The notes: a model not told the origin generated them from the letters alone. Shown: positions 8,340 to 15,858, counted from the first letter of the stretch. The stretch: DNA of 33,913 nucleotides from an uncultured Bacteroidia bacterium (GCA_902762455.1 CACWOG010000010.1:1-33913); one strand, 5' to 3'. Made by a program: numbers and translations.

Positions 8340-8727
8340 AATGATTATCCGCAATTTTCACCAATGTGGAGATTGCTTCGCGAGGCTGCAAGCAGCGTTC
8401 CGCATAAGCGAACTCACAAGGCTCGTACCTGTGCCTGTTCGTTCTGCTTTACTCGCAAGTGGAGATTGCTTCGCGAGGCTGCAAGCAGCGTTCCGCATAA
8501 GCGAACTCACAAGGCTCGTACCTGTGCCTGTTCGTTCTGCTTTACTCGCAAGCTTCGTGAGCTAAAGGTTGTGGAATGACTCCTCACCGTCATTTCGGAA
8601 GTTATGATGAACCAGCGATACGGAAGGGGAGCTGTGTGAATCAAACTATCCGATACCTTTAGCTCGCGAAACAAAGTGAGCAATCTCCTTTGAAATCATT
8701 GTTTTGTGCTAATTGCGGATAATCATT
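8340..8727. mobile_element. Composite non-coding element with 17-bp terminal inverted repeats
   Basis: AATGATTATCCGCAATT at 8340-8356 and its exact complement at 8711-8727 bound a 388-bp non-coding segment. Inside are a perfect 93-bp tandem duplication (8366-8551) and a degenerate half of the 160-bp element (about 8590-8660). Both inner parts are recognisable fragments, in reverse orientation, of the element at 89-247. The open frames across the duplication exist only because 93 is a multiple of three. There is no transposase, so at most this is a miniature element. Confidence 0.6.
8366..8551 (+). repeat. Perfect 93-bp tandem duplication (two units)
   Basis: Units 8366-8458 and 8459-8551 are identical, running from GTGGAGATTGCTTCGCG to CTTTACTCGCAA. 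A long stretch (CCGCATAAGCGAACTCAC and TGTTCGTTCTG) matches the reverse complement of 101-147 in the element at 89-247. The absence of any difference between units implies a recent duplication. Confidence 0.9.
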
Positions 8728-8766
8728 AAAAATAATTTGCTTGTGCAAAGTTAAGGCAATGCTCTT

Positions 8767-8797
8767 AAAATTTATTTTAAATTATTCCGCTATAAGT
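8767..8797 (+). repeat. 31-bp direct repeat, right copy
   Basis: Identical to 7616-7646. It ends three bases before the pheS -7 element, so it is the upstream part of the pheS promoter. The left copy would then be the duplicate left at the far edge of the insertion. Confidence 0.85.
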
Positions 8798-8799
8798 TT

Positions 8800-8807
8800 T
8801 ATTTTTG
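8800..8807 (+). promoter_or_regulatory. -7 element upstream of pheS
   Basis: TATTTTTG lies 16 bases before the pheS ATG and directly after the right 31-bp repeat. No TTTG -33 box with good spacing was found. Confidence 0.6.
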
Positions 8808-8823
8808 CAAAAATTTTACATCG

Positions 8824-9843
8824 ATGTTAGACCGTATTAGAAAAATAAGCGAGGAGGTTGCAAATTTCGCACCCAAGGCAATTGAAGAAGTTGAAGATTT
8901 CAGAATTAAATACTTGTCGAAGAAGGGCTTGATACCTGCTTTGTTCGACGATTTCAGGAATGTTCCAGCCGAACAGAAAAAGGAAGTCGGCCAGCGCATA
9001 AACGAACTTAAGCAGACGGCTCTCGCCAAGTTGGAAGAACTGAAGGCTTCGTTGCAGGTAAGCAACGACGGCAAGGTGGAACTCGACCTCAGCCGTCCGG
9101 GCGACCCGCTGAACCTCGGCGCACGCCATCCGCTGTCAATCGTAAGAAACGAAATAGTGAACATTTTCACCAAAATCGGTTTCAGCGTAAACGAAAGCCA
9201 GGAAATCGAGGATGATGCACACTGCTTCGAGAAGATGAACTTCCCTCCCGACCATCCCGCCCGCGATATGCAGGACACTTTCTTCATCTCGTCGGATATG
9301 AATGTGTTGCTCCGCACCCACACCTCGTCGGGACAATCGCGCGAAATGGAAACAATGACTCCGCCAATCCGCAGCCTTTCACCGGGACGAGTTTTCCGCA
9401 ACGAGGCTATTTCGGCACGCGCTCACTGCCAGTTCCATCAGATTGAAGGTCTGTATGTTGACAAGAATGTCTCCTTCGCCGACCTCAAGCAGACGCTCGA
9501 CTACTTTGCAAAGGAATTCTTCGGCGAGAAGTCGCAGATTCGTATGCGTCCGTCGTATTTCCCGTTCACCGAGCCGTCGGCCGAAGTCGATGTAAGCTGT
9601 TCGCTTTGCGGAGGCAAGGGCTGCAATGTGTGCAAGGGTAGCGGCTGGCTCGAGATTCTCGGCTGCGGTATGGTTCACCCCAATGTCTTCAAGGCTGCCG
9701 GCATCGACCCGAAGGTTTATTCAGGCTTCGCATTCGGCATGGGCATCGAGCGTATCGCCATGTTGCGCTTCGGCGTCAAGGACTTAAGGCTGTTCTTCGA
9801 GAACGATATTAGGTTCTTGGAGCAGTTCGTAGCGGCGTACTAA
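8824..9843 (+). CDS. pheS: Phenylalanine--tRNA ligase alpha subunit
   Basis: PheS is the catalytic subunit of phenylalanyl-tRNA synthetase, which charges tRNA-Phe together with PheT. The 339-residue length is standard. The N-terminal coiled-coil tRNA-binding arm covers roughly residues 1-90. The class II core then starts with HPLSIVRNEIVNIF. Motif 2 is around GRVFRNEAISARAHCQFHQIEG, and motif 3 is GFAFGMGIERIAMLRFGV near the C-terminus. FPFTEPSAEVDVSC is the usual PheS active-site segment. It carries an extra CSLCGGKGCNVCKGSGW stretch with four cysteines, as many PheS proteins do. pheT is not adjacent. The promoter lies directly behind the 31-bp repeat. Confidence 0.97.
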   Translation: MLDRIRKISEEVANFAPKAIEEVEDFRIKYLSKKGLIPALFDDFRNVPAEQKKEVGQRINELKQTALAKLEELKASLQVSNDGKVELDLSRPGDPLNLGARHPLSIVRNEIVNIFTKIGFSVNESQEIEDDAHCFEKMNFPPDHPARDMQDTFFISSDMNVLLRTHTSSGQSREMETMTPPIRSLSPGRVFRNEAISARAHCQFHQIEGLYVDKNVSFADLKQTLDYFAKEFFGEKSQIRMRPSYFPFTEPSAEVDVSCSLCGGKGCNVCKGSGWLEILGCGMVHPNVFKAAGIDPKVYSGFAFGMGIERIAMLRFGVKDLRLFFENDIRFLEQFVAAY

Positions 9844-10046
9844 TGTTTAATTGGGCTAAAAGAAGAAAAGGCTAACAGGCTTGCAGGCAAACTTGTTTCT
9901 AGCTAACGGTAAGATGCAAAAAATGTATGAATGATAATCTGTAGCGGCGCAATGCATTGCGCCGCTACAAAATTGATATAAAATAATTTAAAACAATCAT
10001 AAACATAGAAACCAAGAAACGCCGAACGCATTAAAACTTAGAAACC
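9844..10046. other. Gap with palindrome D and GAAAC-word tract
   Basis: No gene is seen. The gap carries the perfect palindrome at 9941-9968. After it comes a short tract of AAACATAGAAACCAAGAAAC words, similar to the tract before the aspartokinase gene. Confidence 0.5.
9941..9968. repeat. REP-like palindrome D (perfect 28 bp)
   Basis: GTAGCGGCGCAATG is followed at once by its exact complement, a 28-bp perfect palindrome. This is the best-preserved member of the palindrome family and can serve as its type sequence. Confidence 0.8.
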
Positions 10047-10817
10047 ATGAAACCTTATCCCATTTTCATTCTCCACGGCCTCTTCGACTGCACCCTCTCC
10101 TGGAACCCCATCGCCGACCTGCTTTCGTCCTCCTTCTCCGTCCATCTCCTTCCACTCCGCAATCACCGTGATGCAAAGCACTGCCCGACGATGTCGTTCG
10201 ACGAAATGGCAGACGATGTAAAGGCATACGCAGACGAGCACAACATTGAGAAATTTATCTTTGTGGGACATTCCTTAGGAGGGAAAACCGCCATGCAGTT
10301 TGCACTGAAATATCCGCAGATGCTCGAAAAAGTGGTTGTCATCGATATTTCTCCATGCAGGATGAGTTCGCTTATAGAACACAACTCAATCATAACCAAC
10401 CTATTAAATCAGGTAATGGCGGTAAAAAACCTTCCGCTTACCGACTTTCATTCATTTGCCGAATTTGCCAACGGAATTTCCTCTTTCGACGACGATACCA
10501 AGCGCGCAATTATCGGAAACATAAGATACGACGGCAAGGCTTTTTCGTGGCAAATTGACATTGATGCCGTATTCAACAATTTCGACAAACTGACCGACGG
10601 TTTCGATGCGGATGATTTTATTGATAAAAAGATTGAAGTTCCAACCTTGTTTATCAGGGCGTTAGATTCAGAGTTTTTGCCTTCGTCCGACTACAAGACC
10701 ACAAAATACATATTTCCAAACAGTGAAATCGTTGAAATTCCTGATTGCACTCATAGGATACATTTCGAGAAGCCCAAATTGTTAGCCGACGAAATCTCAA
10801 AATATCTGCTTCGCTAA
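10047..10817 (+). CDS. Alpha/beta hydrolase (YbfF-like esterase)
   Basis: The 256-residue protein has the alpha/beta hydrolase layout. The oxyanion segment ILHGLFDCTLSW (8-19) follows the first strand. The nucleophile elbow is GHSLGG with Ser76. The catalytic His is probably in CTHRIHFEKP near the C-terminus. The early HGLFG-like motif and the order of segments are closest to the YbfF group of small acyl esterases. The substrate cannot be inferred. The gene stands alone between palindrome D and the speB promoter. Confidence 0.8.
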   Translation: MKPYPIFILHGLFDCTLSWNPIADLLSSSFSVHLLPLRNHRDAKHCPTMSFDEMADDVKAYADEHNIEKFIFVGHSLGGKTAMQFALKYPQMLEKVVVIDISPCRMSSLIEHNSIITNLLNQVMAVKNLPLTDFHSFAEFANGISSFDDDTKRAIIGNIRYDGKAFSWQIDIDAVFNNFDKLTDGFDADDFIDKKIEVPTLFIRALDSEFLPSSDYKTTKYIFPNSEIVEIPDCTHRIHFEKPKLLADEISKYLLR

Positions 10818-10847
10818 TTTTTTCTTCCACATTTCAATAATAAAGCA

Positions 10848-10855
10848 TACTTTTG
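10848..10855 (+). promoter_or_regulatory. -7 element upstream of speB
   Basis: TACTTTTG lies 21 bases before the preferred speB ATG at 10877. No clear -33 box is seen. Confidence 0.6.
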
Positions 10856-10876
10856 CGGAAATAATTGAAACTTACA

Positions 10877-11731
10877 ATGGACAGGACATACGCAGGAATT
10901 CCAGAAGAATACGCAGGCTACGAAAACGCCAAAGTAGTGGTGTTGCCAGTGCCTTACGACGAAACTTCAACATGGGTGAAAGGTGCTGACCAAGGTCCCG
11001 AAGCCTTCCTCGAAGCATCGGAAAACATGGAAATATACGACCTCGAATCGGATACCGAAGTCTATAAGCGCGGCGTGTGGCTCGACGACATCATGGACTG
11101 CGATAAAGACCCGGAAAAAATGGCAATGCAGGTGAAGGCAAAAGCCGACAAATTTTACGAGGACGGCAAGCTTTTCACAATGATCGGCGGCGAACATTCG
11201 GTGTCGATTGGCGCAATAATGTCAACTGTTGAGCATTTCGACAACCTGAGCGTGCTGCACCTTGACGCACATTCAGACCTTCGCAGCGAATACGAAGGCA
11301 CACCGTTCAGCCACGCCTGTGCAATGCACTGGGCATCGAAGCATACCAATTTGATTCAGGTTGGAATCCGCAGTATGGACATTTCGGAAAAGCAATACTC
11401 GAAGCGCGAAAATGTTTTCCGCGCCGAGGACATTGCCGAGCGTACCGACGACTGGCAGCAGGAAGTAATTGACAAACTTACCGACAATGTTTACCTCTCC
11501 ATCGACCTCGACTATTTCGACCCATCGGTACTGCCATCGACAGGTACACCCGAACCGGGCGGAATGACCTGGTACCCGACTCTCAAACTTCTCAAGAAAT
11601 TGGCAAAGCAGAAAAAAATAGTCGGTTTCGACATCGTTGAACTTGCCCCGAATCCAGCCGACAAGTCGTCGGATTTCCTTGCAGCAAAACTGTATTTCAA
11701 GATTTTAACTTACATATTTGAAGAACTTTAA
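10877..11731 (+). CDS. speB: Agmatinase (ureohydrolase family)
   Basis: Agmatinase hydrolyses agmatine to putrescine and urea. The 284-residue protein has all the dinuclear manganese ligands of the ureohydrolase family: GGEHS (His107), LDAHSD (residues 129-134) and SIDLDYFDPS (Asp210 and Asp212). The GTPEPGGMTW segment that follows is also typical. The ATG at 10877 is preferred to a TTG four codons upstream, which would add residues with no family support. The next gene, a deoxyhypusine-synthase-like protein, starts 13 bases after the stop, so the two are probably one operon in polyamine metabolism. Other ureohydrolases cannot be fully excluded by eye, but length and neighbour favour agmatinase. 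Confidence 0.92.
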   Translation: MDRTYAGIPEEYAGYENAKVVVLPVPYDETSTWVKGADQGPEAFLEASENMEIYDLESDTEVYKRGVWLDDIMDCDKDPEKMAMQVKAKADKFYEDGKLFTMIGGEHSVSIGAIMSTVEHFDNLSVLHLDAHSDLRSEYEGTPFSHACAMHWASKHTNLIQVGIRSMDISEKQYSKRENVFRAEDIAERTDDWQQEVIDKLTDNVYLSIDLDYFDPSVLPSTGTPEPGGMTWYPTLKLLKKLAKQKKIVGFDIVELAPNPADKSSDFLAAKLYFKILTYIFEEL

Positions 11732-11744
11732 AAACACAAAAGAA

Positions 11745-12725
11745 ATGGAAAAAGGACCTATTTCACAATTCATCACACACCACTACCGTCATTTCAACTC
11801 GGCAGTTATCGTTGACGCTGCAAAGGCATACGACGAACACATCAAGGCAGGCGGCAAAATGATGCTTGCAATGGCTGGCGCTATGAGTACCGCCGAAATC
11901 GGACTTTCGCTCGCCGAAATGATTCGTCAGGACAAGATTAGCATCGTATGCTGCTCGGCAAACAACCTCGAAGAGGACATCATGAACCTCGTGGCTCACA
12001 ACCACTACTACCGCGTTCCTAACTACCGCGACCTCACTCCGGAACAGGAACACGAACTTCTCAACAACCACTACAACCGTGTTACCGACACTTGCATCCC
12101 CGAAGAGGAAGCATTCCGTCGTCTCGAACACCACCTTGTAGATATTTGGAAGGACATGAAAGCTAAGGGCGAACGTCTTTTCGCATGGGAAGTTATCTAC
12201 AGACTTCTCCGCAGCGGCGTTCTCGAACAGTACTACGAAATTGACCCGAAGGACAGCTGGGTTCTCGCAGCTTGCGAAAAGAATATTCCTATCATCGTTC
12301 CGGCATGGGAAGACTGCACAACAGCAAACATCTACACCGCACACTGCATCCGTGGCGAATTCGACCCTTCAATCTCTATGATTAAGAACGGTATCGAAAC
12401 CATGATATTCCTCACCGAATGGTACAAGAAGAACAGCGGTGGCAAGGGCGTTGGCTTCTTCCAGATTGGTGGCGGTACAGCAGGCGATTTCCCGATTTGC
12501 GTAGTTCCTATGATGGAACAGGACCTCGAATGGCACGGCACTCCTTTGTGGGCATATTTCTGCCAGATTAGCGACTGTACAACATCATACGGTTCGTACT
12601 CGGGCGCAGTTCCGAACGAAAAGATTACCTGGGGCAAGCTCTCGAAAGACACTCCTCGTTTCATCATCGAATCGGATGCAACAATCGTAGCACCTCTGTT
12701 GTTCAGCTATGTTTTAGGTTGGTAA
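11745..12725 (+). CDS. Deoxyhypusine-synthase-like protein
   Basis: The 326-residue protein belongs to the deoxyhypusine synthase family, NAD-dependent enzymes that move the aminobutyl group of spermidine. Visible are the NAD-binding glycine motif GGGTAGDF (242-249) and the late ITWGKLS segment. Lys298 of ITWGKLS aligns with the catalytic lysine of the eukaryotic enzyme (SWGK). Bacteria lack eIF5A, so the substrate must differ. A homospermidine-type or other aminobutyl transfer to a diamine is a reasonable inference, supported by the agmatinase gene 13 bases upstream. The ATG at 11745 is chosen over a TTG at 11718 that lies inside speB. A strong terminator follows. Confidence 0.85.
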   Translation: MEKGPISQFITHHYRHFNSAVIVDAAKAYDEHIKAGGKMMLAMAGAMSTAEIGLSLAEMIRQDKISIVCCSANNLEEDIMNLVAHNHYYRVPNYRDLTPEQEHELLNNHYNRVTDTCIPEEEAFRRLEHHLVDIWKDMKAKGERLFAWEVIYRLLRSGVLEQYYEIDPKDSWVLAACEKNIPIIVPAWEDCTTANIYTAHCIRGEFDPSISMIKNGIETMIFLTEWYKKNSGGKGVGFFQIGGGTAGDFPICVVPMMEQDLEWHGTPLWAYFCQISDCTTSYGSYSGAVPNEKITWGKLSKDTPRFIIESDATIVAPLLFSYVLGW

Positions 12726-12748
12726 TTGTATCAATTAGTAAATATGCA

Positions 12749-12781
12749 GCGGAAATTCAGTCTTTGGATTTCCGCTTTTTT
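12749..12781 (+). terminator. Rho-independent terminator of the speB operon
   Basis: GCGGAAAT (12749-12756) pairs with ATTTCCGC (12768-12775), followed by six T residues. It lies 24 bases after the DHS-like stop. Confidence 0.85.
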
Positions 12782-13164
12782 ATAATAACATGTTTACACA
12801 TAATACTTTTTGTTTTAAGCCTCTTCGTCATTCCGTAAGACAAAGCGAACAGCAAAAGGAACGTTGCTTGTGAGCCTGTCTGTACGGAATCTCCTTTTGA
12901 AATCGTTTTTCTTGGGAGATTCCGCACAGTTGAACAATATTACACTCTCCGTTCCGTATCGTGTTATTGTTCTAACTTGCGGAATGACAAAAGCGTGGAA
13001 AATTTTAGTCAATATATAGTTTCGTTTTTTATATTGTAACAACCTGAAAACAAATTAATTATTAGTCAATTTTCATATTTTACACATTTTTGTAAAAAAA
13101 TACATGTTTTGGTGTAATAAAAAGGACAATTCCCTGTCTAATATGGAAGCAAAACGCAGAAATA
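12782..13164. other. Gap with repeat element copy 2
   Basis: Besides the repeat element (12828-12987) this gap is AT-rich and holds no gene. Just before the sigma-factor gene there is GGACAATTCCCTGTCTAAT. It could belong to a promoter read by that sigma factor, but I see no consensus I can name. Confidence 0.45.
12828..12987 (+). repeat. 160-bp dispersed repeat element, copy 2
   Basis: Starts TCATTCCG and ends CGGAATGA, with the same inner words and order as the copy at 89-247: GGAACGTTGCTTGTGAG, CGGAATCTCC, GGAGATTCCGCA, GTTGAACAATATTAC, TTGTTCTAACTTGC. The copies differ by scattered substitutions, several at paired positions within arms. Confidence 0.75.
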
Positions 13165-13650
13165 ATGGATAATAAAGAATCAAAATTTATCAATCTGGTG
13201 CGGGAACACAAGCGTACAATATACACGGTATGCTATCTCTTTACCAGTCAGAAGGAAGATGTCGAGGATCTTTTCCAGGAGATTCTGATACGAATCTGGA
13301 ACGGAATGGAAGGATTTGAAGAAAGAAGCAACATGAATACCTGGGTGTATAGGATAGCACTTAATACGGCACTGAACGAAAAAGCGCTAAAAGGCAGATG
13401 CCCCCAGACTCTACCGCTTACCATGGACATAAATCCTTACGACGAAGCAAACACTTCGGACGCTCGCTTTTCGGAACTTCACGAGCGTATCCTTCGCCTT
13501 GATATGGCCGACAGAGCATTGGTGATGTTGTGGCTCGAAGACTTGTCGTACGACGAAATTGCCAGCATAATTGGCATTTCGTCGCAGAATGTCGGTGTTC
13601 GCTTGGTTCGCATAAAGGAAAAACTTATAAAAATGGCTAATAATAAATAA
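13165..13650 (+). CDS. ECF-type RNA polymerase sigma factor
   Basis: The 161-residue protein has the two-domain layout of extracytoplasmic-function sigma factors. Region 2 spans roughly residues 10-75, with YLFTSQKEDVEDLFQEILIRIW and the NTWVYRIALNTALN segment. Region 4 spans about 105-158, with the helix-turn-helix LSYDEIASIIGISSQNVGVRLVRIKEKL. It recruits RNA polymerase core to its own promoter class, which is not known. The membrane gene that starts 7 bases after the stop is likely co-transcribed and may control it. No TAnnTTTG promoter is visible upstream, which fits a gene transcribed from an alternative or self-recognised promoter. Confidence 0.92.
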   Translation: MDNKESKFINLVREHKRTIYTVCYLFTSQKEDVEDLFQEILIRIWNGMEGFEERSNMNTWVYRIALNTALNEKALKGRCPQTLPLTMDINPYDEANTSDARFSELHERILRLDMADRALVMLWLEDLSYDEIASIIGISSQNVGVRLVRIKEKLIKMANNK

Positions 13651-13657
13651 TTGAGGT

Positions 13658-14608
13658 ATGGAAACAAAAAAAGAAAACTCGGGAGCAAAAAATCCATTGG
13701 AAGAAACCAAAATGCAATACGATAAAATGCAGGAAAAATTTTCGAAGCGCGACATTGTAAACAACAAGCCTTTTGAAGAGGAAATAGATAAACAAACCGC
13801 ACGTTTCAGACGGAAAAGGATTTTTATCGCAGCAAGTTACCTAATTGGAACTGTTATAAGCATATACGTATTACAATCTGCAATGCAGTTGTCGCCATGG
13901 ATAAGTGTCAGTCTTGCGCTGATATTGATAGCATCGTTGATCGTAGAACTTAATCTTTATGGCAACTTTATAAACAAAGTAAAGACAGACAACGACATAC
14001 TTACCTTTGCAAAGGAAACGAGGCGAATGCAGCGCAACTATATATTCTTCTATCTGGCGACATCCATTCTGCTTGTCCTCTGGGTAATCTTGCTTATTAT
14101 GAACATGGACTCTTATTTTGCAAATGAAGAATATTGCCGCAGCATAAAACAGCGTGCATTATTTATTGGTTTGCCTGTATTTCTACTGATTGTCGGGTAT
14201 ATCGTATATAAGATGCGTAATTTAAGCAAGACAAGCATGATAATCAATCAGATAGAAAAGCAACCGCTTATACTTAACCGCAAGGTTCTAGCATTTGGAA
14301 TAATAACACTTTGCATATACCTGATTGGGCTTATATTCAAGATATTCCATATTCCATTTGGCAGCCTGATTGTTATTGCTGGAACATTGATGTCGGTCGT
14401 TTTGGTAATTGTCATTGCGAGTATGCTTGCACATAATGGAACCCCAAAGATTCTTGCGGCATTGGGTGCCTTATTTGTAATATTTTTACTTCTAAGCATA
14501 CATTTTCTGATAAGCCACTGGCCATTCTCCGAGGTGCTTCTTGCCGTATCGGGAATATTGCTTGCAAGCGCTACTATAAGTTATTTCGTCAAGCGACGCA
14601 AAGCATAA
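13658..14608 (+). CDS. Eight-helix membrane protein, sigma-factor partner
   Basis: I do not recognise the family of this 316-residue protein. It has a charged N-terminal region of about 48 residues. This is followed by roughly eight hydrophobic segments, including RIFIAASYLIGTVISIYVL, VSLALILIASLIVEL, YIFFYLATSILLVLWVILLI, LAFGIITLCIYLIGLIF and VLLAVSGILLASATISYF. It ends in a basic KRRKA tail. The gene starts 7 bases after the sigma-factor gene and is followed by a terminator, so the two form an operon. Such placement suggests a membrane regulator of the sigma factor with a cytoplasmic N-terminal anti-sigma segment. That is inference; no zinc-finger anti-sigma motif or FecR domain is seen. 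Confidence 0.75.
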   Translation: METKKENSGAKNPLEETKMQYDKMQEKFSKRDIVNNKPFEEEIDKQTARFRRKRIFIAASYLIGTVISIYVLQSAMQLSPWISVSLALILIASLIVELNLYGNFINKVKTDNDILTFAKETRRMQRNYIFFYLATSILLVLWVILLIMNMDSYFANEEYCRSIKQRALFIGLPVFLLIVGYIVYKMRNLSKTSMIINQIEKQPLILNRKVLAFGIITLCIYLIGLIFKIFHIPFGSLIVIAGTLMSVVLVIVIASMLAHNGTPKILAALGALFVIFLLLSIHFLISHWPFSEVLLAVSGILLASATISYFVKRRKA

Positions 14609-14623
14609 CAGTAATATCAATAT

Positions 14624-14655
14624 AAAATGCCCATCGGTTGCGGTGGGCATTTTTT
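14624..14655 (+). terminator. Rho-independent terminator after the sigma-factor operon
   Basis: AAAATGCCCA (14624-14633) pairs with TGGGCATTTT (14644-14653), with a continuing T run. It lies 15 bases after the membrane-protein stop. Confidence 0.85.
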
Positions 14656-14685
14656 GTTTATGAGAATGGTACTGATGAAATAAAC

Positions 14686-14730
14686 TTATTTCAAATAGAA
14701 TTATTTCAAATAGAATTATTTCAAATAAAA
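14686..14730 (+). repeat. 15-bp tandem repeat, three units
   Basis: TTATTTCAAATAGAA occurs at 14686-14700 and 14701-14715, and as TTATTTCAAATAAAA at 14716-14730. Decayed TATTTCAAA and ATTTCAAATAAG units continue to about 14753. The array ends about 30 bases before the -7 element of the next gene. Confidence 0.8.
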
Positions 14731-14781
14731 CTATTTCAAAAATTTCAAATAAGCTTATTACAAGTGCTTAAAGATTTGAGA

Positions 14782-14789
14782 TAATTTTG
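14782..14789 (+). promoter_or_regulatory. -7 element upstream of the nucleoid-associated protein gene
   Basis: TAATTTTG matches TAnnTTTG and lies 31 bases before the ATG at 14821. Confidence 0.55.
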
Positions 14790-14820
14790 CTATCTTCACA
14801 ACCGAAAATAAAAAAACAAG

Positions 14821-15852
14821 ATGATAACCGAAAACACTAATATAGAAGCCTTTGCAATTCACATGGTGGGTAGCAAGGCCGAAGACGAGGGCTACAGCCT
14901 GTCGAAATCGGTGATGGAAGTTGATGACGAGATGAAGGAAATCCTGAGAGACTACTTCCTTTTGTCGTTCAAATCGGACGAATTGTACAATTTCTACCAC
15001 GACAGCGAACTATCTTACAACGAGGTTTGCGACTATGTAGCCAAGATTTTTGATGACAGTTCACAGCTTTTCGAGCAGTCGGTAAACCTTACCAAGCATC
15101 TGTACGAAAAAAGTTCGCATCCCAACATCAAGTCGGGCGAGTTCTATGTGGTGCTCTTCCGCGACTGCGAGGTCGATGGCGAGATTGTTGATGCCGTAGG
15201 TTTATTCAAGTCCGAAAACAAGGACACATTCCTCAAGGTCAAGCGCGACGGCGAAAACTTCTGCGTCGAGTGCGACCGTGGCATCAATCCGCGAAAGATG
15301 GACAAAGGCTGCATAGTGTTCAACCACGAGCGCGAAAACGGCTTTGTGGTCAAGGTCATCGACAATACCAACCGCACCGAGGCGCACTACTGGACCGACG
15401 ACTTTCTGCACATCAAACAGCGTCAGGACAAGTACTACAATACCCACAATGTGATGTCGATGTACAAGAACTTTGTCACCAAGGAAATGCCGCAGCAGTT
15501 TGAGATGTCGAAAGCCGACCAGGCCGACCTGCTCAACCGCTCGGTGAAGTTTTTCAAGGAAAACGAAAACTTCGAGATGCAGAACTTCGAGGATTCGGTA
15601 ATCCAGCAGCCCGAAGTCATCCAGCAGTTCCAAACTTTCAAGGATACTTTTTCGCGCGAAAACGACTTCGAGATTCCCGAAAGTTTCGACATTTCCGATT
15701 CGGCAGTGAAGAAGCAGAGCCGTGCCTTCAAGAGCGTCATCAAGCTGGACAAGAATTTCCACATTTATGTCCACGGCAACCGCAACCTCATTGAGCAGGG
15801 CGAGGACGAAAAGGGAAAGTTCTACAAGGTGTATTACAAGGAGGAGGAATAA
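14821..15852 (+). CDS. Nucleoid-associated protein (37-kDa NdpA/YejK family)
   Basis: The 343-residue protein resembles the 37-kDa nucleoid-associated protein family, whose members bind the bacterial chromosome. The length and acidic composition fit. Also consistent are an N-terminal region with LSKSVMEVDDEMKEILRDYFLLSFKS, a middle beta-rich half with FYVVLFRDCEVDGEIVDAVGLFKSENKDTFLKV, and a C-terminal helical part ending in a compact IKLDKNFHIYVHGN domain. There is no enzyme motif. It stands alone with its own promoter, and a 15-bp tandem repeat array lies upstream. Family assignment is good, but the role in this organism is not established. Confidence 0.8.
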   Translation: MITENTNIEAFAIHMVGSKAEDEGYSLSKSVMEVDDEMKEILRDYFLLSFKSDELYNFYHDSELSYNEVCDYVAKIFDDSSQLFEQSVNLTKHLYEKSSHPNIKSGEFYVVLFRDCEVDGEIVDAVGLFKSENKDTFLKVKRDGENFCVECDRGINPRKMDKGCIVFNHERENGFVVKVIDNTNRTEAHYWTDDFLHIKQRQDKYYNTHNVMSMYKNFVTKEMPQQFEMSKADQADLLNRSVKFFKENENFEMQNFEDSVIQQPEVIQQFQTFKDTFSRENDFEIPESFDISDSAVKKQSRAFKSVIKLDKNFHIYVHGNRNLIEQGEDEKGKFYKVYYKEEE

Positions 15853-15858
15853 TAAATG

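Noticed and set aside
8366-8551. CRISPR-like array
   Set aside because: There are only two adjacent units with no spacers, and no cas gene is present in the window.
8311-8579. Two open frames (84 and 71 codons) across the 93-bp duplication, with repeated protein segments
   Set aside because: The frames stay open only because the duplicated unit is a multiple of three. Both frames lie in a non-coding repeat element and resemble no protein.
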